In this document: piece after piece, positions 1 to 9,109 of the stretch | How positions within the stretch are numbered: position 1 is the first letter of the stretch | How the letters are laid out: the number at the start of each line of letters is the position of its first letter | From: Staphylococcus equorum | GTDB lineage: Bacteria > Bacillota > Bacilli > Staphylococcales > Staphylococcaceae | NCBI RefSeq assembly: GCF_029024965.1 | Contig: NZ_CP118982.1 | Span: 310,001-374,000 of the forward strand | Length of the DNA: 64,000 nucleotides | Direction of reading: 5' to 3' | Made by a program: the position numbers and the translations under genes | Notes under the pieces: generated by a model | The model's input: only the letters and a program-made list of their open reading frames with translations | Told to the model about the DNA's origin: nothing | Databases searched by the model: none

Positions 1-48
1 ACAAATACAAAATATTAATAATTAAAAATTTAGGAGGTTTTATCAAAA

Positions 49-1731
49 ATGAAAAAATCGTATGATTATATCATTATTGGTGGTGGCAGTGCCGGTTCGG
101 TACTTGGTGGCCGTTTAAGTGAAGATGCATCTAAAGATGTACTTGTATTAGAAGCTGGACGTAGTGACTATTCTTGGGATTTATTAATTCAAATGCCAGC
201 AGCATTAATGTATCCAGCAGGGAATAAACTATATGACTGGATTTATGAAACAAATGCAGAACCACATATGGGTGGACGTAAAGTTGGACATGCGCGTGGT
301 AAAGTATTAGGTGGTTCAAGTTCCATTAACGGTATGATTTACCAACGTGGTAACCCAATGGATTATGAAAAATGGGCACAACCAAAAGGCATGGAATCAT
401 GGGATTATGCGCATTGTTTACCATACTTTAAACGTTTGGAAACAACATTTGGTTCTACTAAAGATGATCAGTATCGTGGTCACCACGGTCCAATTAAATT
501 AAGACGTGGACCTGCTAAAAACCCGTTATTCCAAGCGTTTTTCAATGCTGGTGTTGACGCTGGTTATAATAAAACACCAGACGTTAATGGTTTCCGTCAA
601 GAAGGATTTGGTCCTTTTGATAGCCAAGTGCATAACGGTAGACGTGTTTCAGCATCAAGAGCTTACTTACATCCAGCTATGAAACGTAAAAACTTAGATG
701 TTCAAACACGTGCGTTTGTAACTAAATTAAATTTTGAAGGTAATAAAGTAACTGGTGTAACATTCAAGAAGAATGGTAAAGAACATACAGTGAATGCGAA
801 AGAAGTTATTTTATCTGGTGGCGCAATTAACTCTCCACAATTATTACAATTATCTGGTATTGGTGATACAGAACACCTACGTTCAGTTGGTGTTGAACCT
901 CGTCTACATTTACCAGGTGTTGGGGAAAACTTTGAAGACCATTTAGAAGTATACGTGCAACATGCATGTAAACAACCCGTTTCAATGCAACCTAGCCTTA
1001 ACAAATTGAAAATGCCATTCATTGGCTTACAATGGATTTTAGGTCGTAAAGGTGCAGCAGCATCTAACCACTTCGAAGGTGGCGGATTTGTACGTTCAAA
1101 TGATGATGTAGATTATCCAAACTTAATGTTCCACTTCTTGCCAATCGCGGTAAGATACGATGGTACGAAAGCACCACATGCTCATGGTTACCAAGTACAC
1201 GTAGGACCAATGTATTCTAACTCTCGTGGTTACTTGAAGATTAAGTCTAAAGATCCATTTGAAAAACCAGATTTCGTATTTAATTACTTATCTACAGAAG
1301 AAGATAAACGTGAATGGGTTGAAGCAATCAAAGTAGCTAGAAACATCTTGTCTCAAAAATCATTAGATCCATTTAATGGTGGAGAAATTTCTCCAGGACC
1401 TGAAGTACAAACAGATGAAGAAATCATTGAATGGGTAAAACGTGACGGCGAAACTGCATTACACCCATCATGTAGCTGTAGAATGGGACCAGCATCAGAC
1501 GAAATGTCAGTTGTTGATCCTGAAACATTCAAAGTACATGGTATGGAAAACTTACGTGTTGTAGATGCATCTGTAATGCCACGTACTACAAACGGAAATA
1601 TCCACTCACCTGTATTAATGATGGCAGAAAAAGCATCAGACATTATCCGTGGTAAAAAACCTATGGAACCAGAATATATCGATTTCTATCGTCATGGTGT
1701 ACATGACAAAGATGCAGGAACAGTAAAATAA
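49..1731 (+). CDS. betA: Choline dehydrogenase
   Basis: FAD-dependent GMC oxidoreductase that oxidises choline to betaine aldehyde, the first step of glycine betaine (osmoprotectant) synthesis. The N-terminal dinucleotide fold GGGSAG is at residues 11-16 and the GMC signature [12 protein letters not shown] at about 83-94. The C-terminal domain carries [11 protein letters not shown] (about 469) and [15 protein letters not shown] (about 514), which hold the active-site histidines. At 560 residues it is full length for the family. AGGAGG lies about 11 bases before the ATG. The short leader at the window edge suggests it is the last gene of a bet operon, with betB expected upstream and outside the window. 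A terminator follows directly. Confidence 0.93.
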   Translation: MKKSYDYIIIGGGSAGSVLGGRLSEDASKDVLVLEAGRSDYSWDLLIQMPAALMYPAGNKLYDWIYETNAEPHMGGRKVGHARGKVLGGSSSINGMIYQRGNPMDYEKWAQPKGMESWDYAHCLPYFKRLETTFGSTKDDQYRGHHGPIKLRRGPAKNPLFQAFFNAGVDAGYNKTPDVNGFRQEGFGPFDSQVHNGRRVSASRAYLHPAMKRKNLDVQTRAFVTKLNFEGNKVTGVTFKKNGKEHTVNAKEVILSGGAINSPQLLQLSGIGDTEHLRSVGVEPRLHLPGVGENFEDHLEVYVQHACKQPVSMQPSLNKLKMPFIGLQWILGRKGAAASNHFEGGGFVRSNDDVDYPNLMFHFLPIAVRYDGTKAPHAHGYQVHVGPMYSNSRGYLKIKSKDPFEKPDFVFNYLSTEEDKREWVEAIKVARNILSQKSLDPFNGGEISPGPEVQTDEEIIEWVKRDGETALHPSCSCRMGPASDEMSVVDPETFKVHGMENLRVVDASVMPRTTNGNIHSPVLMMAEKASDIIRGKKPMEPEYIDFYRHGVHDKDAGTVK

Positions 1732-1763
1732 AAGAAATGAACAAATATATAATTTGAAATAAC

Positions 1764-1808
1764 AACTGGTGAAGTCATAAATTCAATGATTTTCACCAGT
1801 TTCTTATT
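1764..1808 (+). terminator. Terminator after betA
   Basis: The stem AACTGGTGAA pairs with TTCACCAGTT and is followed by a T-rich tail (TTCTTATTATTTG). It ends the betA transcript. Confidence 0.7.
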
Positions 1809-1980
1809 ATTTGTAGGTGTTAAAGTGATACTATTTTAGAGTTGGAAATGGCAAAGTGAACAATTGCTACAATAGTAAAAAAGACTTTGATATTGATTAA
1901 ATAGAAGTAGAGCGATTGTTAAAAAGGTTAATATAAAAACGATTAACTTTCCAAGTGCTTCGATTTAGGAAAGGAGTATT

Positions 1981-2304
1981 ATGGCTTATTTATATTTAGT
2001 GATTGCTATTATTACTGAAGTAACAGGAACCGTTTCACTCAAGGCTTCTGAAGGCTTTAGTAAATTATACCCAAGTTTATCAGCAACTGTCTCATTTATT
2101 ATTTGCTTTTATTTTTTTAGTTTAGCTATGAAATATCTACCATTAGGCTTAAGTTATGCCACTTGGGCTGGTTTGGGATTAATATTGAGTACAGTACTCG
2201 CAGTTGTTTTATTTAATGAAAATCTAAATCTCACAGGTATTATAGCAATCGTGTTTATACTCATAGGTATTGTATTGTTGAATACGATAGGTGTTTCAAA
2301 ATAA
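1981..2304 (+). CDS. SMR-family multidrug efflux protein (EmrE/QacE-like)
   Basis: Small multidrug resistance protein of 107 residues with four predicted membrane helices, the normal size for the family. These proteins act as dimers that exchange protons for cationic compounds or guanidinium-type substrates. The essential membrane glutamate is E13 (IITEVTG) and the conserved tryptophan is W62 (YATWAGLG), matching E14 and W63 of EmrE. The start is supported by GGAAAGGAG just upstream. It is a single gene with its own terminator. A GTTAAT/ATTAAC inverted repeat with an 8-base gap (about 1929-1948) lies before the ribosome binding site and might be an operator. Substrates cannot be read from the sequence. 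The family is certain, the specificity is not. Confidence 0.9.
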   Translation: MAYLYLVIAIITEVTGTVSLKASEGFSKLYPSLSATVSFIICFYFFSLAMKYLPLGLSYATWAGLGLILSTVLAVVLFNENLNLTGIIAIVFILIGIVLLNTIGVSK

Positions 2305-2350
2305 GGAAGTATAGATTTGAATAACATCCTAGATAAGTATAGATATTTTC

Positions 2351-2393
2351 ACTGTCACCAAAAATGTATGATTTTTGGGTTGGCAGTTTTTTT
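2351..2393 (+). terminator. Terminator after the SMR gene
   Basis: An imperfect hairpin (ACTGTCACCAAAAAT against ATTTTTGGGTTGGCAGT) is followed by TTTTTTT. Confidence 0.75.
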
Positions 2394-2529
2394 ATGTTTT
2401 TCATAAATTTATAATGTGCATAATATATAAATTTTTATTTGAAGTTGTAATATGTGTTTTTATGATGGGAATAAGGCTATTATAAATATAAGTTGATATA
2501 ACAAATTTAAAGATGTGGGGTGTGGCAGG

Positions 2530-3105
2530 ATGGAAAATATTAAAGTACAAATGATGAGAACCCAGTTAGACGACATACCACAGTATGATGTGCCTAAAGG
2601 TTTTGTCATTAGGAAATTCCGTAAAGGCGATGAAAAATTATGGGCTTATATAGAAACGCTAGCAGGTGAGTTTACAACTGAGGAAATGGCATTAGAGAGG
2701 TTTAATAAAGAATTTGGGAATCATGTAACAGAGATGGAACAACGTTGTATCTTCATTGAAAATGAACAGCGAGAAGTTGTGGGTACGACAACTGCGTGGT
2801 ATGGCTATTTAGGTGATGATACTCAAATGATGGGGAGGATTCATTGGGTGGGTATTATACCACCATATCAAGGAAAAAAGTTATCTAAACCATTACTTAG
2901 TGCAGCCATGAATATTTTAGCGTTATATCATGATAAAGCTTATTTAACTTCACAAACGATTAGTTATAAAGCCATCAATATGTATCTTGAGTTTGGTTTT
3001 AAACCTGTACAATTAGATGATAATTATCACAAAGCTTGGCAGTTATTAGCTCAAAAATTAAATGAAAATAGGGGCGGAAATAAGCAATCAAAATTTGAAA
3101 TTTGA
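2530..3105 (+). CDS. GNAT-family N-acetyltransferase
   Basis: Predicted acetyl-CoA-dependent acetyltransferase of 191 residues. The acetyl-CoA binding region is the segment HWVGIIPPYQGKKLSKPLL, followed by the terminal GNAT fold with SYKAINMYLEFGFKPV. The substrate is unknown. The frame is also open from a GTG at 2515, but the GTGGGG before the ATG at 2530 fits a Shine-Dalgarno site better, so I start there. The last eleven residues are encoded by the left arm of a long hairpin, so the C-terminus looks as if it was replaced by a dispersed repeat. It stands alone between two terminators. Confidence 0.8.
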   Translation: MENIKVQMMRTQLDDIPQYDVPKGFVIRKFRKGDEKLWAYIETLAGEFTTEEMALERFNKEFGNHVTEMEQRCIFIENEQREVVGTTTAWYGYLGDDTQMMGRIHWVGIIPPYQGKKLSKPLLSAAMNILALYHDKAYLTSQTISYKAINMYLEFGFKPVQLDDNYHKAWQLLAQKLNENRGGNKQSKFEI

Positions 3106-3124
3106 TTGCTTATTTCCGCCCCAC
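3071..3124. terminator. Long hairpin, probable bidirectional terminator
   Basis: A near-perfect 22-bp stem starting GGGGCGGAAATAAGCAATCA closes on itself with a short AT loop. It lies between convergent genes and overlaps the stop codon of the acetyltransferase. It resembles the dispersed GGGGCGGAA hairpins common between staphylococcal genes. The hairpin at 33625-33684 has a related sequence. Confidence 0.75.
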
Positions 3125-3172
3125 AAGGCTAATTTAAAATGGAATACAAGAGCTGAAACATTTATCTAAGAA

Positions 3173-5335
3173 CTACTTGTCTTGTCGACCAGTAATTAAA
3201 TCAGAAATTGCTTTAGACGATTTACCATCTTCTAATGAACAAAAATCATTATAGAAAGTGTCGATTTTATCTTTGTAATCTACTTTTACTTGGTCTAAAT
3301 TTTTCAAATCATCAGCTAATTTATAAGCATCTTGATAAATTGGACCTGGTAAATCTTTATGATAATCAAGATAGAAACCACGTAAATCTTGACCATATTT
3401 ATCTAAATCATAAGCGAAAAAGAATTGCGGTCTTTTTAGTACGCCGTAATCAAACATGACTGATGAATAATCCGTGATTAAACAATCTGAAATTAAGTAT
3501 AATTCAGAGATGTCACTGTAATTTGAAACATCAATTGCAAACTCTTCATACCCCCTTAAATCAAGAGCATTAGAAATTAAGTAATGCATTCTTAATAAAA
3601 TTACATATTCATCACCTAATTGCTCATGTAAGTTATCTAAGTCAATTTTCAAATCAAACAAGTATTTACCTTTTTTAACAAATTCGTCATCTCTCCATGT
3701 AGGAGCATACATAATTACTTTCTTATCTTCGGGTAAATTTAAATTTTCTTTGATTTCTTGAAGATATGCTTCGTCTTGTGAGCGATTAACTAAAACGTCA
3801 TTTCTAGGATAACCAATTTCGAGAATTTGTTCTGGACTCATCCAGAACGCTGTTTCAAATATTTTTGATGAATAAGCATTTGGTGAAACGAGATAATCCC
3901 AACGATTTGTTTCTTCTCTGAAATTGCGTTTATAACGATCTGTTGTTGTTCCAGGCATACGAATGACCTTCATATCGTTTGCTAAGCGTTTTAATGGTGT
4001 ACCATGCCAAGTTTGGATATAGACTTGGTTAGGTTTTTTATTTAGAAACAGTGGGAGCCTAGCATTTGATACCCAGTATTTTGCTCTAGAATAAGCATCG
4101 TAGTATGCTTTAGAATTCTTTCTAACTTTTTTTGCAGGCCCTGGTATTTGTACGCTGTTAGGCTTTTTTAATACCCATATAAATTCATAATTTGGATGAT
4201 GTTTCATCATATATTCATAAACATATTTAGGACTATCGCTGTAATTTTTACCACCAAAAGCTTCAAATACGATTGTTTTTGGATTTACTTTATCTTCAGA
4301 ATCAGTTAATTGATAAAGCGCACGATGTTTATTTTTTCTACGTAAAACAACATTTTTAGCTAATCTAGCTTTATTTCTAAACTGATTAATTTTAAATGCT
4401 GATTTTCTCTTATTAAACATAAGCATGAGCGCTTCTGCGATAAATAAAGGTTTTTCATTTTTGAAAATTGTAGGAAATAGTTTTCTCGTTACGCTTGGTA
4501 ATAACTCACTATTTTGTTCGTATCTTTCAGGTGTTTTTCTTAATGAAGGTTCAAACGAATATTTAAATAAACTTTTCATTTTATTTTTTATGAAACGCTT
4601 GTTTTCCTTTAAAGGCGCACGTTGAATAGAATCTGAAAAACTATAAACATAATCATTGAAGACAATACCGAAATCTTGCTTAGATAATCTTGGTTTTAAG
4701 AATGGGTCGTAAACTTCGCCTTTGATATAAAATGGGAAGCGACTCACACGTACAAAACCATTTGAATATTTTATAAAATCTAATATGAATGACCAGTCAA
4801 TAAAGACATCTAATCCTTCATTGAACTGTAGATTATGCCCACGTGCGATAGCGGTTTTAAAGACAATATTACACGCTGAATTTTTGCGTAAAAATTGATT
4901 TGATTTAGTTTTTGTATCTAAATATTCCACACGCACTAAGTCTTGGTCTATATATTGTGGTATATCCAGTGTAAATGAATGTATTGGTGAAATAAGTGCA
5001 TCAAATTGATTTATTTTTTTCATATAAAATGCAAGTGCATAAGAAGCTAAATAATCATCTGAATCAATGAATATAAAATATGGTGCATCTACTTCTTGCA
5101 TGGCAATATTTCTTGCATGTGCATGACCTGTATTTTGTTGTAAATCAATTTCTTTTATTGGTATATCCCAATTTGCAATACTTTGTGTTGCAATTGTTTT
5201 TGAATTATCAGTTGAACCATCATTAACTAAAATTAACTCGAAATCTTGAAATCTTTGTTTTTTAAGACTAGTTAAACAACTTTCTATATAGTCTTCTGAG
5301 TTGTAATAAGTCACTATGACAGATATGGACTTCAT
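3173..5335 (-). CDS. Two-domain glycosyltransferase: GT2 plus CDP-glycerol glycerophosphotransferase
   Basis: Predicted cell-wall polymer enzyme of 720 residues. The N-terminal third is a GT2 glycosyltransferase, with ISVIVTYYNSEDYI at the start, VNDGSTD at 37-43 and the metal-binding DSDD at 91-94. The C-terminal half is a TagF/TarL-like CDP-glycerol (or ribitol) phosphotransferase, with IQTWHGTPLKR at about 439, YAPTWRDDE, and LITDYSSVMFDY at about 618. Such fusions build or decorate teichoic-acid-like polymers at the inner face of the membrane. The ribosome binding site AGAGGGA lies 7 bases before the ATG. No tag/tar genes adjoin it, so it is an orphan wall-polymer gene and its exact product is unknown. 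Confidence 0.85.
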   Translation of the reverse strand: MKSISVIVTYYNSEDYIESCLTSLKKQRFQDFELILVNDGSTDNSKTIATQSIANWDIPIKEIDLQQNTGHAHARNIAMQEVDAPYFIFIDSDDYLASYALAFYMKKINQFDALISPIHSFTLDIPQYIDQDLVRVEYLDTKTKSNQFLRKNSACNIVFKTAIARGHNLQFNEGLDVFIDWSFILDFIKYSNGFVRVSRFPFYIKGEVYDPFLKPRLSKQDFGIVFNDYVYSFSDSIQRAPLKENKRFIKNKMKSLFKYSFEPSLRKTPERYEQNSELLPSVTRKLFPTIFKNEKPLFIAEALMLMFNKRKSAFKINQFRNKARLAKNVVLRRKNKHRALYQLTDSEDKVNPKTIVFEAFGGKNYSDSPKYVYEYMMKHHPNYEFIWVLKKPNSVQIPGPAKKVRKNSKAYYDAYSRAKYWVSNARLPLFLNKKPNQVYIQTWHGTPLKRLANDMKVIRMPGTTTDRYKRNFREETNRWDYLVSPNAYSSKIFETAFWMSPEQILEIGYPRNDVLVNRSQDEAYLQEIKENLNLPEDKKVIMYAPTWRDDEFVKKGKYLFDLKIDLDNLHEQLGDEYVILLRMHYLISNALDLRGYEEFAIDVSNYSDISELYLISDCLITDYSSVMFDYGVLKRPQFFFAYDLDKYGQDLRGFYLDYHKDLPGPIYQDAYKLADDLKNLDQVKVDYKDKIDTFYNDFCSLEDGKSSKAISDLITGRQDK

Positions 5336-5841
5336 TATTTATTCCCTCTTTTTTTAAAATTTTCTCTTTATATTTTGATATAAGGTAGAATATATCGAAC
5401 TTTTTATAATATTTTCGGCTATTGATTATAGCTTTGTAAGTTATTTAAATGCTCTATTAAGAAACAATGGTAATCAATCATCAGATGATCTGTTGATTGT
5501 AAAGCATCCATTGTATCATGTACAGTATTCACTATAAAAAATAGGTCTTTGTATATTGCAAAAACCTTCTTGATAATATAGTGAAGTCGCCTGTAATTAA
5601 TGGTATATAGATAAAGTCACTATCCTATTTTACTATAAAAATTCAATATATACAGTAGTTAAGAAGAATTATATGGATATTAAATTTTTTGAATAATAAA
5701 ATTTTTATTTTGCAAAGCCTTGAAATTAAATTATTTTGATTTAGGGTATTGTCAAAGTAATAAAAATTATTTGAATTGTAAAGTGATATAACAATGATTG
5801 TAAGTATTTACAAAGCAAGTGTGTTGCAGAAAGGGTGCGTA
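5336..5841. other. 506-base intergenic region with an operator-like palindrome
   Basis: This AT-rich gap lies between divergent genes and contains no credible ORF. At 5475-5499 there is an interrupted palindrome (CAATCA, t, CAGAT, g, ATCTG, t, TGATTG) that could bind a dimeric regulator. I could not fix a promoter here with confidence. Confidence 0.4.
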
Positions 5842-6288
5842 ATGATGACAATTAGAAAAGCAAACCAAGAAGAGTTGAAAATAATCAATGAAACGGTACC
5901 GACCGTGTTTAAAGAAGCAATAACAGCAGAGTTTGACTTATCAGATCATGCGATGAGATCAGCGTCAAAACAATTAATAAATGAAGGTGCTGAGTATTAT
6001 GTATTAATAGAAGAAGGACACATGAAAGGTTTCGTGCTTATAGATGACAAAACAGATTATTTTATTCAAGAAGAGTATGGTTTTATATATGAGTTGTATG
6101 TATTTGATGAATATAGAAGGCACGGGGTCGCTGAAGAATTAATACAATTTGTCGGCGAGTATTTTAAAGCGAAAAATATCAAAGAAGTAAGGCTGAATGT
6201 TTTTGCGAATAATTTTGCTAAAAAATTATACGAAAAAATGGGTTTCTGTGATAGAAATATAACAATGTCTATGCAAATAACAGATTAG
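5842..6288 (+). CDS. GNAT-family N-acetyltransferase
   Basis: Predicted acetyltransferase of 148 residues, starting MMTIRKANQEELKI in the usual GNAT style. The acetyl-CoA binding motif is YELYVFDEYRRHGVAEELI, and the C-terminal motif is LNVFANNFAKKLYEKMGF. The open frame extends upstream to 5794, but AAAGGG seven bases before the ATG at 5842 makes this the likely start (5845 is the alternative). The substrate is not predictable. It is a single gene between non-coding stretches. Confidence 0.82.
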   Translation: MMTIRKANQEELKIINETVPTVFKEAITAEFDLSDHAMRSASKQLINEGAEYYVLIEEGHMKGFVLIDDKTDYFIQEEYGFIYELYVFDEYRRHGVAEELIQFVGEYFKAKNIKEVRLNVFANNFAKKLYEKMGFCDRNITMSMQITD

Positions 6289-6459
6289 AGTAATTTACGA
6301 TTTTGCACTCGTGAAGTTTAAGTGGATGAATTGCATTTAATTAAAAAGAGTATAATAGATTTTTTGGAAAAGTGTATCCTTATATTAAGTTTTTGATGAA
6401 GTATTGTTAATGATTATTTAAGTTCTCGTTGGTATTCATTTCATTCTCAAACAGATGAT

Positions 6460-6487
6460 TTGTAACTTGAAATAAATTGAGTATAAT
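6460..6487 (+). promoter_or_regulatory. Promoter of the nitroreductase gene
   Basis: TTGTAA and TATAAT are separated by 16 bases, 37 bases before the start codon. Confidence 0.55.
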
Positions 6488-6523
6488 TTGTTTTTGTTAA
6501 AAATAGTTAAGGAGAAATGAATA

Positions 6524-7150
6524 ATGATTAATAACGACTTTGAAGATATAGTAATGAATAGAAAATCTGTAAAACTTTTTGATGAGCAAGTCAAAATATC
6601 AACCTCAGAGATGGATGAAATGATTCAAAAAGCAACAAAGGCACCATCATCAGTCAATATGCAACCATGGCGCTTTTTAGTTGTAGAGAGTGAAGAAGGT
6701 AAAGATAAATTACGCCCGCTTATACGCTTTAATACACGTCAAAATGATTCTTCGTCCGCAATGGTAGTTATCTTTGGGGATATGCAAAGTCATGAATACG
6801 GTGAGGAAATCTATAATAACGCTGTCAAGCAAGGATTAATGCCCGAAGATGTGAAAGATGAATTACTTGGGAAAGTATTACCTTTCTATAGAAGTTTAGA
6901 AAAAACTGAAATGAACGATATTATAAAAATTGATAGTAGTCTAGCTGCTATGCAATTCATGTTAGTTGCCAGAGCTTATGGTTATGATACGAATCCAATA
7001 GGTGGATTTGAAAGTGATCAAATAGCCGCAGCCTTTGATATCGATTCAGAACGTTATGAACCTGTTATGATTATAGCAATAGGAAAAGCAAAAAATCCTG
7101 CTCATGGTTCATATCGTTTACCAGCAGAAACAATTACTAAGCACGTATAA
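6524..7150 (+). CDS. Nitroreductase-family protein
   Basis: FMN-dependent NAD(P)H oxidoreductase of the nitroreductase family, 208 residues. Typical signs are the N-terminal MNRKSVKLFD, where an arginine and serine contact FMN, the KATKAPSSVNMQPWRFLVV segment, and the C-terminal MIIAIGKAK stretch. Members reduce nitroaromatics, quinones or flavins, and the physiological substrate here is unknown. The ribosome binding site AAGGAG lies 9 bases before the ATG. It is monocistronic, with a promoter in front and a hairpin behind. Confidence 0.88.
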   Translation: MINNDFEDIVMNRKSVKLFDEQVKISTSEMDEMIQKATKAPSSVNMQPWRFLVVESEEGKDKLRPLIRFNTRQNDSSSAMVVIFGDMQSHEYGEEIYNNAVKQGLMPEDVKDELLGKVLPFYRSLEKTEMNDIIKIDSSLAAMQFMLVARAYGYDTNPIGGFESDQIAAAFDIDSERYEPVMIIAIGKAKNPAHGSYRLPAETITKHV

Positions 7151-7170
7151 TATTATAAGCTGAATCCAAT

Positions 7171-7407
7171 TGGGGCTGAGACATAAATATCCCATTCTCA
7201 AATTAAAAGCAGCAATCTATTAGTTTCTAATGGATTGCTGCTTTTCTATGTTAAAATATTCCGATTTTGAAAGCGCATGCTTGCCTGGGGTATGGGAGTG
7301 GGACAGAAATCTAATTTTTCTAATAAGATTTCGTCGTCCCACCCCGGCAAAGATGACTAGAAGTGAAACAAGCTTAATATTATACGCGCTTTCACTTCAG
7401 TCATCTA
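7171..7407. repeat. Composite staphylococcal intergenic repeat with three hairpins
   Basis: Starting at GGGGCTGAGACATAA, three hairpins follow. The first (7205-7245) pairs AAAAGCAGCAATC with GATTGCTGCTTTT and can terminate the nitroreductase transcript. The second (about 7282-7347) pairs GGGAGTGGGACAGAAATC with GATTTCGTCGTCCCACCCC. The third (about 7350-7407) pairs AGATGACTAGAAGTGAAA with TTTCACTTCAGTCATCT. From memory, the GTGGGACAGAAAT...TTTCGTCGTCCCACCCC core matches a repeat scattered between genes in S. aureus and relatives. The 79-codon open frame here (7230-7469) is an artefact of the repeat. Confidence 0.7.
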
Positions 7408-7574
7408 CTGCCAATATAGCAATAGAGTTGAGATATTATTTGTTTTACAGACTCATACTATTCCCCTAGGCGTCAGAGCTTTATAAAATCGGTACAATTA
7501 TATAAATTTATAAAAAAATTAGCCACTTTCGTATAATAAAGTTACTCTAACATAACTTTAAAACGAGGTGTCTT

Positions 7575-7766
7575 ATGTATAAAACTTATAATATGACTCA
7601 GTTAACACTACCAATGGAAACTGAAATTTTGATTCCTAACAATGATATCGCACATGCAGTTAATCAAATTGTTGAAACAATTCTAGAAACAGAATTCTAC
7701 GAATTCAATCACTATGAAGAACTCATACAAACAGAGATTTTACCTAAGCTCTTATTATATTGTTAA
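7575..7766 (+). pseudogene. Remnant of an IS1182-family (IS1272-like) transposase
   Basis: The 63-codon frame begins MYKTYNMTQLTLPMETEILI, which I recognise as the N-terminus of the transposase of IS1182-family elements frequent in staphylococci. It continues with the expected NDIAHAVNQIVETI segment. After about residue 45 the similarity decays and the frame ends at YC, where the intact protein continues for several hundred residues. The leader and ribosome binding site (AACGAGGTG) are still present. No catalytic region, inverted repeats or target duplication could be found, so this is a relic and not a working element. Confidence 0.8.
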
Positions 7767-7876
7767 GGAAGTTTGAGTATATTGTAAATCCTCTATAATA
7801 TTTTGAGATATTTAATTATAATAGAATTAATATATGTAAAGTGAAACTTATTTGAAATGGTCAAAGGGGGGAAGCT

Positions 7877-9019
7877 ATGTGGAAATATAGAATAATGATG
7901 ACAATGTTATTTACTGTTTTTATATTTTTTAGTGGATTATGCTTGCATGACCAAAAGCAATTAGTAGATAAAGTTTCATTTTATGCAGTTGGAGATAATT
8001 TAATTCATCCAGTAGTTTATCAGGATGCGTTACAAGTTGATGGTAATTTCGACTTTAAACCTATGTATGAATACTTAGAAAAAGATATTGAATCTGCAGA
8101 TATTTCTTATATAAATCAAGAATCACCAATTGGTGGAGATGAAAAAGGATTTTCAGGCTTCAAACAATTTAATACGCCGACGGATATAGCGGATGATATC
8201 GTTGATGTGGGATTTGACATTGTTAACGGTTCGAATAACCATACGCTTGATCAAGGAACCGATGGATTGCGGAATGAGATAAATTTATGGAAACAATTTG
8301 ACGATATCTTATATACTGGCGCGTTTAATTCACAAAAAGCGAGAGATCATATACCTGTTGTTGAGAGAAATGGAATCAAAGTTGCAATATTAAGTTATAC
8401 ATATGGCACAAATGATATTTCTCCTGAAAAACCGTATCATATCAATTATTTTGATGAAGCTCAGATTAAAGAAGATGTAGCGAAAGCTAAAACACAAAGT
8501 GATGCGGTTATTGTGTCGGCACATTGGGGAAGTGAAGGCAAACATGAACCAACGCGTAAACAGAATAAATATGCTGAAGTATTTGCAAATGCAGGCGTAG
8601 ATGTTGTAATTGGGACACATCCTCACGTCATTCAACCTATAGAATGGGTAAAAGGAAAAGACAATCATAAGACGCTAATAGCTTATTCCCTGGGAAATTT
8701 TTTGAATGGGCAAAGTACAGGTGATGAAAGTAATGTATTAGGAGGTAATATTCGTTTTAATATTGAGAAATTGCCCAAGGGCGTAACGATTAAAAATGTT
8801 AAATGGCAGTCTTTAATTACGCATTATGAAATAGCCAATCCACTTGATGACAACACACGACATAGTTTTAAAATGTATCCACTTAAAAGATACGATGATA
8901 AGTTAGCAAAACGCCACGCACTAAGCTATGATGACGAAAATGATGTTACGAAAGAACGTTTAGAAACAATTACTAAAGATGTCATCGATAAACAATATTT
9001 AACTCCGGATAGTTATTAA
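7877..9019 (+). CDS. CapA/PgsA-like metallophosphatase-fold protein
   Basis: Membrane-anchored protein of the bacterial capsule-synthesis (CapA/PGA_cap) family, 380 residues, with one N-terminal hydrophobic helix (about 7-24) and an extracytoplasmic domain. Family motifs are AVGDNLIHP near residue 37, NQESPIGG, NNHTLDQG near 120, VSAHWGSE, GTHPHVIQPIEW near 245 and SLGNFL near 271, which line a calcineurin-like metal site. CapA works with CapB/CapC in poly-gamma-glutamate capsule synthesis. No capB or capC lies nearby, so a capsule role is not shown, and orphan homologues may act on other wall polymers. The ribosome binding site is AAAGGGGGGA. A terminator follows. Confidence 0.85.
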   Translation: MWKYRIMMTMLFTVFIFFSGLCLHDQKQLVDKVSFYAVGDNLIHPVVYQDALQVDGNFDFKPMYEYLEKDIESADISYINQESPIGGDEKGFSGFKQFNTPTDIADDIVDVGFDIVNGSNNHTLDQGTDGLRNEINLWKQFDDILYTGAFNSQKARDHIPVVERNGIKVAILSYTYGTNDISPEKPYHINYFDEAQIKEDVAKAKTQSDAVIVSAHWGSEGKHEPTRKQNKYAEVFANAGVDVVIGTHPHVIQPIEWVKGKDNHKTLIAYSLGNFLNGQSTGDESNVLGGNIRFNIEKLPKGVTIKNVKWQSLITHYEIANPLDDNTRHSFKMYPLKRYDDKLAKRHALSYDDENDVTKERLETITKDVIDKQYLTPDSY

Positions 9020-9050
9020 TATAGGTCTGTTAAAATATTTTAATGATTAG

Positions 9051-9085
9051 AGGGATCTTCCAAAAAATTGGAAATCCCTTTTTTT
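9051..9085 (+). terminator. Terminator after the capA-like gene
   Basis: AGGGATCTTCCAA and TTGGAAATCCCT pair around a short A loop and are followed by a T run. The next gene is convergent. Confidence 0.8.
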
Positions 9086-9109
9086 ATGAGTAAAACTATT
9101 ATTTACTTT

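Noticed and set aside
7204..7410. CRISPR-like pattern of repeated hairpins
   Set aside because: The repeats differ from each other, spacers are not uniform and no cas genes are present.
7230..7469. 79-codon frame within the hairpin repeats
   Set aside because: The frame is made of repeat arms. There is no ribosome binding site, and the repeat structure explains the sequence.
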